From the NCBI RefSeq assembly GCF_005281835.1, contig NZ_RZIS01000001.1, forward strand, positions 848,351 to 912,350: 64,000 bases of DNA, written 5' to 3'. Positions within the stretch are counted from its first letter, which is position 1, and each line of letters opens with the position of its first letter. The translations under genes and the position numbers were made by a program. The stretch is from Vibrio profundi. Lineage in GTDB: Bacteria > Pseudomonadota > Gammaproteobacteria > Enterobacterales > Vibrionaceae. Below are positions 1 through 9,855 of the stretch, in pieces. The notes beneath the pieces were generated by a model. It was not told the DNA's origin. It did no database searches and saw nothing but the letters and a program-made list of their open reading frames with translations.

Positions 1-140
1 AAGTGGATGATAGGCGTGCCTTGGCGGTAATAGCTGATTTCGACACTTTTGGTCACACTAGCAAGAGCGTCTTCAGGGAGTTCATTGAAAGGGGGATATT
101 GTGCGAGAAAATTCTGAATTTCTAATAGCTCAGCTTCCAT
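1..140 (-). CDS. N-terminal part of a cyclic-nucleotide-binding/CBS (DUF294-type) protein
   Basis: Only the first 46 codons lie in the window; the gene runs off the left edge. The ATG is at 138-140 on the minus strand and the peptide begins MEAELLEIQNFLAQYPPF, followed by a stretch that reads like the start of a cNMP-binding fold (FNELPEDAL...YYRQGTPII). This start is typical, from memory of the family, of the Vibrio proteins that combine a cNMP-binding domain, two CBS domains and a DUF294 nucleotidyltransferase domain. The later domains cannot be checked here. It is divergent from the outer-membrane protein gene at 300. Confidence 0.6.
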   Translation of the reverse strand, partial: MEAELLEIQNFLAQYPPFNELPEDALASVTKSVEISYYRQGTPIIH

Positions 141-299
141 AGTGGGCTTCCATAGATTGGTATGTTTTCATGGTACAACATTTGCCAATTTTTTTCCGTG
201 ATGATTCAAGCTGTGAGCGAAAACCTTTTTAAAGTCTTATGGATAGACTAGTATTTTATAATTGCGAGTCAGTAAATGTATCGGTTGATGAGGTGGCGA

Positions 300-923
300 A
301 TGTTGAAGTACGGTTTGGTTCCGGTTTTAGTCGGTTTTTCTTCTAGCCTATTGGCAAACTCATTGCCATCTGAGATCTTGGATTATAACCACGTATATGC
401 TTCTGCTGGCTCGGGAAGCTTGAATGAAGATGCGGGTGGGAATAACAACGCTTCAATCTTTTCATTGGGGTTAAGCCATGAAATGACGGACAAATGGCTT
501 ATTCTGGGTGATTATGCAGCGAGATTTGTGCATCCAAATGAGAGTACAACTCGGACCGATACATTGATGGGCGGAGTCGGCTATAAATACCGTATCGACC
601 AGGATTTTGATTTTGTGGCGTCTTACCTGCTAGGCGTGACGAAGTCGAAAGCTGAACTTAACGAGAGCAATGTTACTTTATCTTCAGAAACTGAATTCAT
701 TCACGGTGCTAAGATCGCGTTGAATTATGGTTTCTCTCGGACTTGGATTGCGAATGGGAGTATTCAATTCAATAGAAGTGACCTGTTTGATGAAGAAGTG
801 TATCACGCAGGTTTACGTTATTTGGTAACGCCTAAATTTGCTGTGGGTGGTTTTTATAATCACCGCAATGGTAGTGAAGATCGAACTAATGAACTAGGCG
901 TAAACTTTCTTCTAGAATATTAA
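300..923 (+). CDS. Small outer-membrane beta-barrel protein
   Basis: A 207-residue protein with a signal peptide (MLKYGL then a hydrophobic stretch, ending near LLANS-L) followed by alternating amphipathic strands rich in aromatic and polar residues, and a C-terminal aromatic residue (FLLEY), all typical of an outer-membrane barrel of about eight strands. An upstream in-frame ATG at 276 exists, but GAGG at 290-293 sits six bases before the ATG at 300, so the later start is preferred. No specific family was recognised. A bidirectional hairpin terminator follows at 945. The function is unknown; it could be a porin-like or adhesive surface protein. Confidence 0.65.
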   Translation: MLKYGLVPVLVGFSSSLLANSLPSEILDYNHVYASAGSGSLNEDAGGNNNASIFSLGLSHEMTDKWLILGDYAARFVHPNESTTRTDTLMGGVGYKYRIDQDFDFVASYLLGVTKSKAELNESNVTLSSETEFIHGAKIALNYGFSRTWIANGSIQFNRSDLFDEEVYHAGLRYLVTPKFAVGGFYNHRNGSEDRTNELGVNFLLEY

Positions 924-944
924 GCGCGCCAGAAACGATTGATA

Positions 945-975
945 CAAAAAAGCCAGCATTATGCTGGCTTTTTTC
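945..975. terminator. Bidirectional intrinsic terminator between the barrel gene and aspC
   Basis: AAAAAGCCAGCAT is followed by ATGCTGGCTTTTTT: an 8-bp GC-rich stem (AGCCAGCA/TGCTGGCT) with A tract before and T tract after, so it can stop transcripts from both converging genes. Confidence 0.9.
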
Positions 976-990
976 GGATTGGACAGTGCA

Positions 991-2181
991 TTAAAGAACA
1001 GCTGCGATTCCTTTGCATAACGGGCCCATGTTGGACTTAGTCATACCAGCAACACTAATACGGCCTGAACCTACAATGTAAATTGCAAACTCATCTTTCA
1101 AACGTGTTACTTGCTCTTTAGTAAGACCAGAGAAAGAGAACATACCGTTTTGACGCTCGATGAATGTAAAGTCTGCGTCTACACCTTCAGATTTCAGTGT
1201 TGCCACGAATAGCTCACGCATTTCTTGAATACGATCACGCATTTCTGCCACTTCCGCTTCCCATTCTGCACGTAACTGAGCATCACCTAGGATGTGAGTC
1301 ACTACAGCACTGCCGTGAGCTGGTGGGTTAGAGTAGATAGAACGGATGATGCTCTTCACCTGAGAAAACGCGGTTGCCGCTACGTCTGCATTTTCAGCAA
1401 CAAGTGTGAATGCACCTACACGCTCGTTGTACAAACCGAAGTTCTTAGAGAAAGAACTCGCGACTAGAATTTCTTTGTTGTACTTAGCAAAAACACGTAG
1501 GCCAGCAGCGTCTTCTTCAACACCTTTTGCGAAACCTTGGTAAGCGAAGTCAAATAGTGGTAGAAGACCTTTGTCAGCAACGAGTTTTGCTAGCGTTTCC
1601 CACTCTTCGGCTGTTGGGTCGATACCTGTTGGGTTATGGCAGCAGCCGTGCAGAAGAACGATGTCGCCTGCAGATGCTTTCTCTAGGTCAGCTACCATGC
1701 CCGCGAAATCTTTATCTTTTGTTTCAGCGTTGTAGTAGCTGTATTTAGCCGTTTCAATACCAGCAGCAGCGAAAACGCCATTGTGGTTAGCCCATGTTGG
1801 GTTACTAATCCAAATTTTCACTTCACCAAGTTGGCGCTTAATGAATTCACCTGCAACACGTAGTGCGCCTGTACCACCAGGAGCTTGCGCTGTTTTTGCG
1901 CGCTGCTCAGAGACGATTTCTGCATCAGCACCAAAAAGTAGCTTTTGAACCGCTAGGCCGTATTCAGCAGTACCTTCAATTGTTAGGTAAGATTTCGTTT
2001 TTTCATTCTCTAGTAGGGTTGCTTCTGCTTTCTTAACTGTCTTAAGTACAGGAGTTTGGCCATCTTCGTTTTTGTAGATACCAACACCTAGGTTGATTTT
2101 TTCAGCGCGAGCGTCTTTTTTAAACTCTTCTGTTAGGCCGAGAATAGGATCTGCCGGAGCAGCAACAACTTTTTCAAACAT
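991..2181 (-). CDS. aspC: Aspartate/aromatic amino acid aminotransferase (class I, PLP)
   Basis: A 396-residue cytosolic fold-type I aminotransferase that moves the amino group between aspartate (and possibly tyrosine or phenylalanine) and 2-oxoglutarate. Seen in the sequence: the PLP lysine motif [15 protein letters not shown], the substrate-contacting region GGTGALR, NPTWANH and CCHNPTG, and the C-terminal SGRISVAG with the alpha-carboxylate-binding arginine. The length is that of E. coli AspC/TyrB. The reading frame extends upstream to 2220, but [20 protein letters not shown] is the family start, so 2181 is used. Specificity for aspartate rather than aromatic substrates cannot be decided from motifs; the AspC call is by family and context. 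Confidence 0.9.
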   Translation of the reverse strand: MFEKVVAAPADPILGLTEEFKKDARAEKINLGVGIYKNEDGQTPVLKTVKKAEATLLENEKTKSYLTIEGTAEYGLAVQKLLFGADAEIVSEQRAKTAQAPGGTGALRVAGEFIKRQLGEVKIWISNPTWANHNGVFAAAGIETAKYSYYNAETKDKDFAGMVADLEKASAGDIVLLHGCCHNPTGIDPTAEEWETLAKLVADKGLLPLFDFAYQGFAKGVEEDAAGLRVFAKYNKEILVASSFSKNFGLYNERVGAFTLVAENADVAATAFSQVKSIIRSIYSNPPAHGSAVVTHILGDAQLRAEWEAEVAEMRDRIQEMRELFVATLKSEGVDADFTFIERQNGMFSFSGLTKEQVTRLKDEFAIYIVGSGRISVAGMTKSNMGPLCKGIAAVL

Positions 2182-2329
2182 AATCTTCATCCATGTCAAT
2201 TGAAGGGAGGATAGTAACAACTCCAGTATTTATACCTGTAAGGATTTTTGAAGACAACACGAATAGAACAGAAAAGCTAAAAAAAATCCGTTTGGCATGG
2301 AATATTCAATTAAACGGGGAAATTTCTAA

Positions 2330-2360
2330 TAAAACACCCTACGGATAAACCAATAGGGTG
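2330..2360 (-). terminator. Terminator of the HD-GYP gene
   Basis: Read on the minus strand, CACCCTA pairs with TAGGGTG (2335-2341 with 2354-2360) and is followed by TTTTATTAG. It lies 30 bases after the HD-GYP stop codon. Confidence 0.75.
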
Positions 2361-2389
2361 CAAGTAATTTAGTATTTTTAGAGTGGGTG

Positions 2390-3892
2390 TTATGCGTGTT
2401 GTGCCACGAAGCTTTCCCGCTCTAATTCGCTCAAGTCTTCACCTTTATCTTGGTATTCTGCTGCGATTTTAACGAATTCATTTTCAACCGCTAGAAATGC
2501 CTGAACAACTTCAGGGTCGAAATGGCTACCTTCTCCCTCTAAGATGATTTCTTTCGCTTTATCGTGGGAAAAGGCAGGTTTATAAACGCGTTTCGAAATC
2601 AGCGCGTCATACACGTCCGCGAGAGCCATCAAGCGGCCAGACAAAGGGATTTGCTCTCCAGATAGCTGGTTGGGGTAACCTGAACCGTTCCATTTCTCAT
2701 GGTGAGTGAGAGAGATCTCCTTGGCTACGCGTAAAAATGAGCTACTTCCAAGTTGTTTTTCTGCGATAGATAAGGCTTCCGCCCCAATTTTAGGGTGGCC
2801 TTTCATGATTTCGAATTCTTCGTCCGTCAACTTACCAGGCTTAAGTAATACGTTATCAGGAATACCAACTTTACCCACATCATGGAGAGGTGCTGATTTG
2901 TAGAGCAATTCGATGTAATTCGGTGTTAATAGGTCGCGATGTTTATCGGATAAGCTCATATGCTCTGCTAACACTTTTACATATTCTTGGGTACGTAATA
3001 TATGAGCGCCTGTTTCGTTATCTCGGGATTCAGCTAAAGCGGAAAGACTGACAATGGCAACGTCGCGGGTCGTTTTCACTTCGGTTTGAGCAGATTGAAG
3101 ACTATCTAGCATGGAGTTAGTCATTGACGCCATCGAGCCCAGTTCATCGTAGCCAAAGATAGGAAGCCTTGTTGCGATATTTCCCTTGGTTACTTGCTCT
3201 AACGAATATTCTTGGCTGAGCAAAATACGCTTAATCAGTTTGCTCCATAACACCATTATGGTGACGGCGTAGCCTGCTAAAACGGCTGATAAGAAGATGA
3301 ACTCTTTAATGATACTGATTTTTCCGGTGCCATCGAGAAGGCGCTCGGGATTATGTTCTAGCCAAAATACATCTTTTACGGCAATCATTGTCAGCATCGT
3401 TGTTAAGGTGATAAGCAGCAGCACGACCAGGAAAATCATTTGCTTAACTAACGATATTCTTTGTCCAGTTAAAGAAAAGTCGAACTTTCCAGTGCGGTTC
3501 ATTTCGTCAATTTGAGCCAGCTTTGATACGAGCTGCAAGATCGTGCCCGTAAAAAAGCCGAACAATGACATCCCAAACAGTACCTTTAAGTTACTGTCTA
3601 TTGGGAAGTCATAACTTACGCTGTAATAGAGGGCAAATGGAACACTGGCAGCGAAATAGAGGGTTGTATCGAGTTGGGCGAATTTGCATTGTTTTACCCA
3701 AGTATGGTTAGCCAATACGAAATGCCGGATCAAAAAAAGTAGTGCAAATACGATAGAGACATGAGTGAGCACTTCGACTGCCGTTAAGGTTTCAAGCATC
3801 GGGCAAACTCGACCCCCGTAGGTGCCGAATAGGAGTGCGGCAACAGCGTAAAGTTTGATTGTAAGAGGCGCGTTATAGTTTGAATTATTCAT
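2390..3892 (-). CDS. Membrane-bound HD-GYP cyclic-di-GMP phosphodiesterase
   Basis: A 500-residue protein. The N-terminal half has about five to six hydrophobic membrane segments (the first starts near residue 10, the last ends near residue 220), then a short HAMP-like linker (GNIATRLPIFGYDELG), then an HD-GYP domain from about residue 280. The HD pair (LHDVGK), the second histidine cluster (THHEKWNGSGYP) and the GYP motif itself are intact, as are the downstream ADVYDAL and FDPEVV blocks, so c-di-GMP hydrolysis is expected. The periplasmic or membrane domain has no recognised ligand. It stands alone, with its own terminator. As I recall, an HD-GYP gene holds the same place beside aspC and asnS in V. 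cholerae. Confidence 0.88.
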   Translation of the reverse strand: MNNSNYNAPLTIKLYAVAALLFGTYGGRVCPMLETLTAVEVLTHVSIVFALLFLIRHFVLANHTWVKQCKFAQLDTTLYFAASVPFALYYSVSYDFPIDSNLKVLFGMSLFGFFTGTILQLVSKLAQIDEMNRTGKFDFSLTGQRISLVKQMIFLVVLLLITLTTMLTMIAVKDVFWLEHNPERLLDGTGKISIIKEFIFLSAVLAGYAVTIMVLWSKLIKRILLSQEYSLEQVTKGNIATRLPIFGYDELGSMASMTNSMLDSLQSAQTEVKTTRDVAIVSLSALAESRDNETGAHILRTQEYVKVLAEHMSLSDKHRDLLTPNYIELLYKSAPLHDVGKVGIPDNVLLKPGKLTDEEFEIMKGHPKIGAEALSIAEKQLGSSSFLRVAKEISLTHHEKWNGSGYPNQLSGEQIPLSGRLMALADVYDALISKRVYKPAFSHDKAKEIILEGEGSHFDPEVVQAFLAVENEFVKIAAEYQDKGEDLSELERESFVAQHA

Positions 3893-4130
3893 GAATAAGC
3901 CTTTTTGTACTACTTCAAAAATCTTCCATAATACTTCTTACGAGCAACGGCTTAGATGGCGATGTTGAAGTGGAGCCATAACTGATGCGAATACAGACCG
4001 TGAGTATTGAGATAAGATTTCAATGTTCAGGCTAAAACTTTAACATAAAGTTAAACCTATGTACTCCGAGGTGTTAATTCACTCGCAAAATGTGTTGCTG
4101 TTATCTAGCCCTATGCTGGCGCTAAGGTAA

Positions 4131-4155
4131 GTCGAGCTCTGAACGCGAGCTCGAC
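4131..4155. terminator. Perfect 9-bp hairpin downstream of the 65-aa gene
   Basis: GTCGAGCTC, seven-base loop, GAGCTCGAC. It lies 20 bases past the stop of the small minus-strand gene. No T tract follows on either strand, so it may be an RNA-stabilising 3' hairpin rather than a true terminator. Confidence 0.45.
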
Positions 4156-4174
4156 AGTTACAAGAGTTGATACG

Positions 4175-4372
4175 TTACTTGACTTTATTGGTATGCTCCT
4201 CACCTTCGTGGAGTGAAAGCGAATTTTTTGGGTATAAGCCTAATGCATCTTCCGCATCATGCACCCAATCTGGATGCCAGTAGTAGGGTTGAGTCCCTGT
4301 CGGATGATCCCAGCTCAAATTACCTTTATGAGCACCGTTATAAGACAAGTCTTGGAGTCTGAATATTTTCAT
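4175..4372 (-). CDS. Conserved-looking 65-aa hypothetical protein
   Basis: Starts MKIFRLQDLSYNGAHKGN and is rich in His, Trp, Tyr, Asp and Glu, with no signal peptide or membrane segment. The start is well supported: AGGGAGG lies six bases before the ATG at 4372 (an in-frame TTG at 4378 lies inside this spacer). It is divergently transcribed from the MocR-type regulator at 4542. Regulators of that class often control the neighbouring divergent gene, so a regulatory link is possible but not shown. No family was recognised; no function is proposed. Confidence 0.6.
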   Translation of the reverse strand: MKIFRLQDLSYNGAHKGNLSWDHPTGTQPYYWHPDWVHDAEDALGLYPKNSLSLHEGEEHTNKVK

Positions 4373-4541
4373 GGACAACCTCCCTTGTTAGTTGACTTCA
4401 AGTTGCAAAGTCGAAAAACAATATCCACGTCTATATTATGGTGTAGAAAGTACGATTTCGCGAAGTTCCATATGCTTAGGTGAGGGGCGTTGGCACATCT
4501 TTATGATAAAGTTCGGTTTCTTATAAAAGCTAAGGGATGTT

Positions 4542-5936
4542 ATGACCAAATATCAACAACTTGCTGAGCAAATAAAGCAACAAATTCAGCAGCAAACGTG
4601 GCGAGTCGGGGAGAAGATCCCGTCTGTGCGCATGAGTTGTCGAAATTTTGGGTTAAGTAACAGTACCGTTCTTCAAGCCTACCAATTATTGGAAAGCCAA
4701 GGCTGGATTGTAGCAAAACCTCAATCAGGCTACTTTGTGGCCCCTAGGCTGCAAGCTCAGTCACTACCTGAGCATACACCAGCAAATCAACGCAAGATAA
4801 ACGACTTGCTGTTCGATTTTTTAAAAAGCTGCTCGGCAGACTCTATTGAGCCTTTTGGTTCAGCGTTCCCCGATCCTAGCCTATTTCCGCTGCCTGACTT
4901 AACTAGGAATCTGGCGAGTGCAGGCCGGAAGATGAAAAGTATCGATGTTATCGATAATTTACCTCCCGGTAGCGAGGCGTTAAGACGTCAGATCGCGCAA
5001 CGTTATTTGCAACAAGGTATTGCAGTTAACATGCAGGATATCGTGATTACTTCGGGTGCAATGGAAGCGCTCAACTTGAGCTTGCAAGCCGTAACTAATT
5101 CTGGTGATGTAGTGATCGTAGAGTCACCGGCGTTCTACGGTGCTTTGCAAGCGATTGAGCGTTTGGGATTAACGCCGCTGGAAGTTGAGGTGGATTCAAC
5201 GGATGGCTTGGATTTGGAACAGTTTGAACTGGCCTTGGAAAATAATAACGTTGCAGCGTGCTGGTTAATGACTACTTTTCAAAACCCGACAGGTAGTTGT
5301 TTATCCGAAGAGAAAAAGCAAAAGGTGGTTGAGCTTGCGAGTAAACACCAAGTGCCAATTATTGAGGATGATGTGTATGGAGAATTACACGAGGGTGAAA
5401 CTCGACCAAAACCTCTAAAGTTTTACGATCAAGACAATCTAGTGTTGTTGTGTGGCTCATTTTCAAAGAGTTTATGCCCGGGTTATCGAATGGGGTGGGT
5501 GGTGAACTCAGCTTATAATGACCGAATTCAAAAGTTGCAGTTGTTGAGTACACTTTCGAGCAGCGCTCCAATTCAAGTAGGGGTTGCGCACTATCTGATT
5601 CATGACAGCTACGACAATCACTTACGTAAGTTGCGTAAAGAGTTGTTAGCAAGAAAGTCTCAATACCTGGCTATTCTTAAAAACGACTTTCCTGCCAATA
5701 TAAAAATCTCAGATCCAGTAGGGGGATATTTCTTTTGGATCGAGTTTGATGAGTCGGTTTCTACTCGAGAGTTATATAAGCAAGGCTTAGTTGTAGGAGT
5801 CGGAGTAGCTCCGGGGGAGCTTTTCTCACCGGGATCCAAATTTGAACATTGTATTCGTTTGAATTTTTCGTATGAGCTAACCGAAGCTCGTAAGCTGGCT
5901 TTGAAGCAGTTGGGTAGAATAGCCCATTCACTATAA
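4542..5936 (+). CDS. MocR/PdxR-class transcription regulator (GntR wHTH + aminotransferase fold)
   Basis: A 464-residue fusion. Residues 1-75 are a GntR-type winged helix (YQQLAEQIKQQI...GEKIPSVRMS...LSNSTVLQAYQLLESQGWI). Residues from about 110 onward are a class I aminotransferase domain with the PLP lysine in GSFSKSLCPGYRMGWV and the asparagine-proline turn TTFQNPTG. Proteins of this class bind PLP and act as activators or repressors, usually on a neighbouring gene and on themselves; most do not transaminate. Candidate targets are the divergent 65-aa gene and the 69-aa membrane protein downstream. The effector amino acid or vitamin is unknown. Closest in layout to E. coli YdcR/YjiR types. 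Confidence 0.88.
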   Translation: MTKYQQLAEQIKQQIQQQTWRVGEKIPSVRMSCRNFGLSNSTVLQAYQLLESQGWIVAKPQSGYFVAPRLQAQSLPEHTPANQRKINDLLFDFLKSCSADSIEPFGSAFPDPSLFPLPDLTRNLASAGRKMKSIDVIDNLPPGSEALRRQIAQRYLQQGIAVNMQDIVITSGAMEALNLSLQAVTNSGDVVIVESPAFYGALQAIERLGLTPLEVEVDSTDGLDLEQFELALENNNVAACWLMTTFQNPTGSCLSEEKKQKVVELASKHQVPIIEDDVYGELHEGETRPKPLKFYDQDNLVLLCGSFSKSLCPGYRMGWVVNSAYNDRIQKLQLLSTLSSSAPIQVGVAHYLIHDSYDNHLRKLRKELLARKSQYLAILKNDFPANIKISDPVGGYFFWIEFDESVSTRELYKQGLVVGVGVAPGELFSPGSKFEHCIRLNFSYELTEARKLALKQLGRIAHSL

Positions 5937-6028
5937 AAATCTGTACGGAAATATAGCGTTAAAACTGTACGCTAACAGTTAATAAATCTTGTGTTTCAAT
6001 TGAGCATATCAATTCAATTGAAGGACTT

Positions 6029-6238
6029 ATGATGAAAAATACAGAAACTAAACATGAGCTTCGCTTGATCGCGATTGCTATTGTCTGCGCATTAATGTTG
6101 GTCTTAGGTCATGTTATTTTGGCTAAAGCATTTGCTGATTTAGCTTGGACAGAGTACACCGCTGCTGCGATACCCTTTGTCATGTTCGCCATGTGCGTAG
6201 GGGCGATTAAATACGCCGCCGCTTCCGATATTGATTAA
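6029..6238 (+). CDS. Small two-helix inner-membrane protein, 69 aa
   Basis: After a short charged N terminus (KNTETKHELR), two hydrophobic helices (about residues 13-32 and 44-62) are joined by a short acidic loop, and the protein ends in ASDID. GAAGGA precedes the double ATG at 6029/6032, either of which could be used. It lies 92 bases after the MocR gene in the same direction, followed by a strong terminator, so it is a separate or loosely coupled unit. No family or function recognised. Confidence 0.6.
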   Translation: MMKNTETKHELRLIAIAIVCALMLVLGHVILAKAFADLAWTEYTAAAIPFVMFAMCVGAIKYAAASDID

Positions 6239-6245
6239 CGAATAT

Positions 6246-6276
6246 AAAAAAACCTCCGCAATTGCGGAGGTTTTTA
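6246..6276. terminator. Bidirectional terminator between the 69-aa gene and asnS
   Basis: AAAAAACCTCCGCAATTGCGGAGGTTTTTA: an 8-bp stem with a central AATT and A/T tracts on both sides, serving two converging genes. Confidence 0.9.
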
Positions 6277-6314
6277 TTTGTTCTGTTGCTTTACGTTAAA
6301 GCGTTAACTTCAAA

Positions 6315-7715
6315 TTAGAAGTTAGCAGAGCGCGGTGTACGTGGGAATGGAATCACGTCACGAACGTTACCCATACCTGTTACGTAAGACACTAGGCGCT
6401 CAAAACCAAGACCGAAGCCTGCGTGTGGCACAGTGCCGTAGCGACGTAGGTCGCGGTACCAGCTCATGTGCTCAGGGTCGATACCCATCGCAACCATACG
6501 CTCATCCAGGATGTCTAAACGCTCTTCACGTTGTGCACCACCGATGATTTCACCGATGCCAGGTGCTAGAACGTCCATCGCAGCAACTGTCTTGCCGTCG
6601 TCGTTTAAGCGCATGTAGAAAGCTTTTATGTCTTTCGGGTAGTTCTTAACGATAACTGGAGCTTTAAAGTGCTCTTCAGCTAGGTAACGCTCATGCTCAG
6701 AAGACATGTCGATGCCCCACTCAACGTCAAACTCAAATTTCTTACCAGAGTCTAGTAGGATTTGAATTGCATCAGTGTAGTCAACTTGTGCAAAGTCAGC
6801 GTCAACGAATTGCTCTAGGCGAGTGATCGCTTCTTTGTCGATGCGTTGAGCGAAGAACTCAAGGTCATCACGGCGCTCAGCAAGTACTGCTTTGAATACA
6901 TATTTCAGCATGTCTTCAGCCAGTTTTGCTACGTCTTCTAGGTCTGCGAACGCTACTTCAGGCTCAACCATCCAGAATTCCGCTAGGTGGCGGCTAGTGT
7001 TTGAGTTTTCAGCACGGAACGTAGGACCAAACGTGTAAACTTTGCTTAGTGCACAAGCGTAAGCTTCAGCGTTAAGTTGGCCAGATACAGTTAGGAAAGT
7101 TTCTTTGCCGAAGAAATCTTCGTTGTAATCTACTTTGCCTTCTTCAGTGCGAGGGATGTTTTCCATGTCTAGCGTTGATACGCGGAACATTTCACCAGCG
7201 CCTTCTGCATCAGATGCAGTGATAAGCGGAGCCGAAGTCCAGAAGAAACCTTGCTCGTGGTAGAAGCGGTGAATCGCTTGAGACAGACAGTTACGAACAC
7301 GTGCAACCGCGCCGATAACGTTAGTACGTGGACGTAGGTGTGCTACTTCACGTAGGTATTCGATAGAGTGACGTGTCTTAGCCATTGGGTAAGTGTCAGC
7401 GTCTTCAACCCAACCTACAACTTTTACGTCAGTTGCAGCAAGTTCGAAGTCTTGACCTTTCGCAGGAGACTCAACAATCTTACCTGTTACTTCAACAGAG
7501 CAGCCAGTTGTTAGCTTTAATACTTCGTCTTCGTAATTATTAAGATTATTAGGGACCACGGCCTGAATCGGGTCGAAACAAGAGCCGTCATAAATGGCAA
7601 GGAAAGAGATTCCAGCTTTGGAATCACGACGTGAACGGATCCAGCCGCGTACAGTTACTTCACTGTCTACCGCTAGCTTGCCGCCAAGTACGTCTGTTAC
7701 AGGCGCGTAAGTCAT
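6315..7715 (-). CDS. asnS: Asparaginyl-tRNA synthetase
   Basis: A 466-residue class IIb synthetase that charges tRNA-Asn with asparagine. An OB-fold anticodon-binding domain (residues 1-110; [20 protein letters not shown]) is followed by the class II catalytic core with motif 2 ([19 protein letters not shown]) and motif 3 at the C terminus ([10 protein letters not shown]). The frame is open up to 7733, but [13 protein letters not shown] aligns with the start of E. coli AsnS, so the ATG at 7715 is chosen. Length matches the family. Its 5' flank contains an unusual structured element (7860-7932). Confidence 0.97.
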   Translation of the reverse strand: MTYAPVTDVLGGKLAVDSEVTVRGWIRSRRDSKAGISFLAIYDGSCFDPIQAVVPNNLNNYEDEVLKLTTGCSVEVTGKIVESPAKGQDFELAATDVKVVGWVEDADTYPMAKTRHSIEYLREVAHLRPRTNVIGAVARVRNCLSQAIHRFYHEQGFFWTSAPLITASDAEGAGEMFRVSTLDMENIPRTEEGKVDYNEDFFGKETFLTVSGQLNAEAYACALSKVYTFGPTFRAENSNTSRHLAEFWMVEPEVAFADLEDVAKLAEDMLKYVFKAVLAERRDDLEFFAQRIDKEAITRLEQFVDADFAQVDYTDAIQILLDSGKKFEFDVEWGIDMSSEHERYLAEEHFKAPVIVKNYPKDIKAFYMRLNDDGKTVAAMDVLAPGIGEIIGGAQREERLDILDERMVAMGIDPEHMSWYRDLRRYGTVPHAGFGLGFERLVSYVTGMGNVRDVIPFPRTPRSANF

Positions 7716-7859
7716 GTTGGTTTCATTCTCCATTGAGGGACAAATTCAACCTAATGCCAAAGAGCGTTAAGATGTTCAAAGCTTTGATTTGAACAAAAAA
7801 CAATCGAAACACTAGGTTGTGTAATACTTATAAATCAATGGAACATATTACCTGTCATA

Positions 7860-7932
7860 CCGAGAGCTTCAACCTTTATTCTCGCTTGGTTGAAGAAAAA
7901 TCCTTACTTGATTAAAGAAAATAAGCTCTCGG
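7860..7932 (-). promoter_or_regulatory. Long bulged hairpin between the chemoreceptor and asnS genes
   Basis: On the minus strand CCGAGAGCTT (7923-7932) pairs with AAGCTCTCGG (7860-7869), and inside it CTTCAACC (7888-7895) pairs with GGTTGAAG (7867-7874). The 3' strand is continuous, so the whole is a 15-bp stem with a bulge of about 30 bases on the 5' side. It lies downstream of the chemoreceptor stop and 145 bases upstream of asnS. It may end the first transcript or form part of an asnS leader; no T tract follows. Confidence 0.5.
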
Positions 7933-7945
7933 CTGAAATTTTGTT

Positions 7946-9571
7946 CTATTTGCGTCCATTTACCTGCTTTTCTAATGAAAATTGGTTAATCAGGTGCTCT
8001 AAATGCTGTGATAACTTCTCTAAGTCGGTGCTAATGTCACGAGTCTCACTTGCTGAGCGGGAAGTGTCATTTGCGTGTGAAGTGATAGTATCGACCTTAT
8101 TCTGAACGTCTTGCGTAGCAAGCGTAGTAGATTGAGTTTGATCTTGGATGTTCTGCGCGTGGGAGAGGACTTGTTGCATTTCAGCGACCACGTTTTCCAT
8201 TTCTACAGAAAGCTGCTCGATATCGGTTGAACTTTCATGGGCGTGTTCACATACCGTATCGACTGATACTAGAGATTCTTCGCTACCTTTTTGGAATTGA
8301 CCAATGATCGCTTCTATATTGCCTGTTGCGTCTGCTGTGCGAGAGGCGAGGTGACGAACTTCATCGGCGACGACAGCAAAGCCTCGGCCTTGTTCGCCAG
8401 CGCGAGCAGCCTCGATCGCGGCATTAAGAGCGAGTAGGTTAGTTTGTTCAGCAATGCCTTTTATTACGCTCAATATAGAAGACACTTCGCCCGTTTGTTC
8501 ATTGAGTGACGAAATCTTATCTTTTACTTTCTCAATACTGCTTACTAAGTTTTTGATTTCATTGCTGGCGTTGTGGGCTTGGGAAGCACTTTTTCTCGCC
8601 ACATCGGCTGTATGTGTGATGAGTTCAGAGGCGGTACTCGTGGCTTGTTCTACGTCCACTTGCTGCATCTGAATTTCTTGGATATTGCTTTGTACTTCGC
8701 CTGTCTCGTGTTGCTGGTTGTTCGCAGCCTTCTCAGTGATCTGTGCAACCGAAGTGAGTTGGTTAGCGGAGCTATTTAAGGTGTGAGAGGTTTCTTGTAC
8801 TTGCGCCAAGCTATGAGAAACCGTGTCCATAAAAGAGTTAATAGACGTCGATAAACGACCTATTTCGTCGTCTTTGCCAGTCGGTAAGCGCTCAGATAGG
8901 TTCTTATTTTGACTCACGGACGTCATAAACTTAGAAGTTAACTGGATTGGGCGAACAACGATTTTTCGAATTAAGCCCATTGTCATACTAAAACCAATAA
9001 ACGAGATGAAAGCCATAATTGCAATAGCGGCTATCGCTTGCTTGCTGATCATGCTATTTACGTGGCTGAGGTTATATTCTAGACGAATGGCGCCAAGCAC
9101 TTCACCTTCCGGTGCCATGTGGCAGGCAACACAGTTAGTTCCACGGTAGTTCTCACTCGATTTCATTGGCAAGGCCACTACGATCCCTTTACCCCAATCC
9201 GATTCAATAGACTCGATAATGGTTTCGCCAGCAAGTGCGCGGCGATCAATTTCGTCAAGCGGCTTTTGGTTCTCTTGCCCCGGACCGTACAGTTTGCTTA
9301 CGGCGTCAGCTCTTAATACTCGAACTTGCTCAATACCTTCTTGAGCCAATGCTTTTTGGCGTAGCGTTTCTTTCTGCGCCATTGTGCCCGTTAACATCAT
9401 CATGTTAAGGCTATCGAAGTAATTACTAGCTTTATCGTGAAGTTGCTCGCTGAGAACAGAATTCACCAATTGCTTTTGCTGGTAGTACTGATAGTAGGTG
9501 GATATTGCAAGTACGAATGCAAAGACGGTGACCAGAGCCACCAGAAGTTTGAACGTGATAGTTGAGCGCAT
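7946..9571 (-). CDS. Methyl-accepting chemotaxis protein with a periplasmic c-type haem motif
   Basis: A 541-residue chemoreceptor. An N-terminal membrane helix (from about residue 7) precedes a periplasmic domain of about 150 residues, a second membrane helix near residues 178-200 and a HAMP domain. The signalling domain carries the invariant hairpin [20 protein letters not shown]. Near residues 147-151 the periplasmic domain contains CVACH followed closely by M, the CxxCH pattern for covalent haem c. The domain therefore looks like a haem-binding redox or gas sensor feeding the flagellar CheA/CheY pathway. The ATG at 9571 is preferred over the frame's upstream start at 9634 because it puts the first membrane helix near the N terminus. 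Confidence 0.9.
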   Translation of the reverse strand: MRSTITFKLLVALVTVFAFVLAISTYYQYYQQKQLVNSVLSEQLHDKASNYFDSLNMMMLTGTMAQKETLRQKALAQEGIEQVRVLRADAVSKLYGPGQENQKPLDEIDRRALAGETIIESIESDWGKGIVVALPMKSSENYRGTNCVACHMAPEGEVLGAIRLEYNLSHVNSMISKQAIAAIAIMAFISFIGFSMTMGLIRKIVVRPIQLTSKFMTSVSQNKNLSERLPTGKDDEIGRLSTSINSFMDTVSHSLAQVQETSHTLNSSANQLTSVAQITEKAANNQQHETGEVQSNIQEIQMQQVDVEQATSTASELITHTADVARKSASQAHNASNEIKNLVSSIEKVKDKISSLNEQTGEVSSILSVIKGIAEQTNLLALNAAIEAARAGEQGRGFAVVADEVRHLASRTADATGNIEAIIGQFQKGSEESLVSVDTVCEHAHESSTDIEQLSVEMENVVAEMQQVLSHAQNIQDQTQSTTLATQDVQNKVDTITSHANDTSRSASETRDISTDLEKLSQHLEHLINQFSLEKQVNGRK

Positions 9572-9855
9572 AATTATATTTTTATTGTGTTTAATAGACG
9601 ACGCTAATTTAACGTTTGCGCTCACTACTACCAAAGGGGTGTGTTGATAATTGTGACCATGAACATAGTGTGGTTATGTAAATGTGATGTAGCAGCTTTG
9701 TATGCAACATATTGACACGGTAAGTGTCAATAATTTACCGTCTAAAGTTTGGTTGTTTGGGTGCACATCACAGAGAGAGGGCCATTTATAAACCTTGTAG
9801 TGGGGCTTACTTTTACGTAGTATTGCGTGTCATTTTTTTAAGCTTGAGATACAAG

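Noticed and set aside
4259..4483. 74-codon plus-strand frame across the 65-aa gene
   Set aside because: No ribosome site; it lies antisense to the better supported small gene and runs into the regulator promoter.
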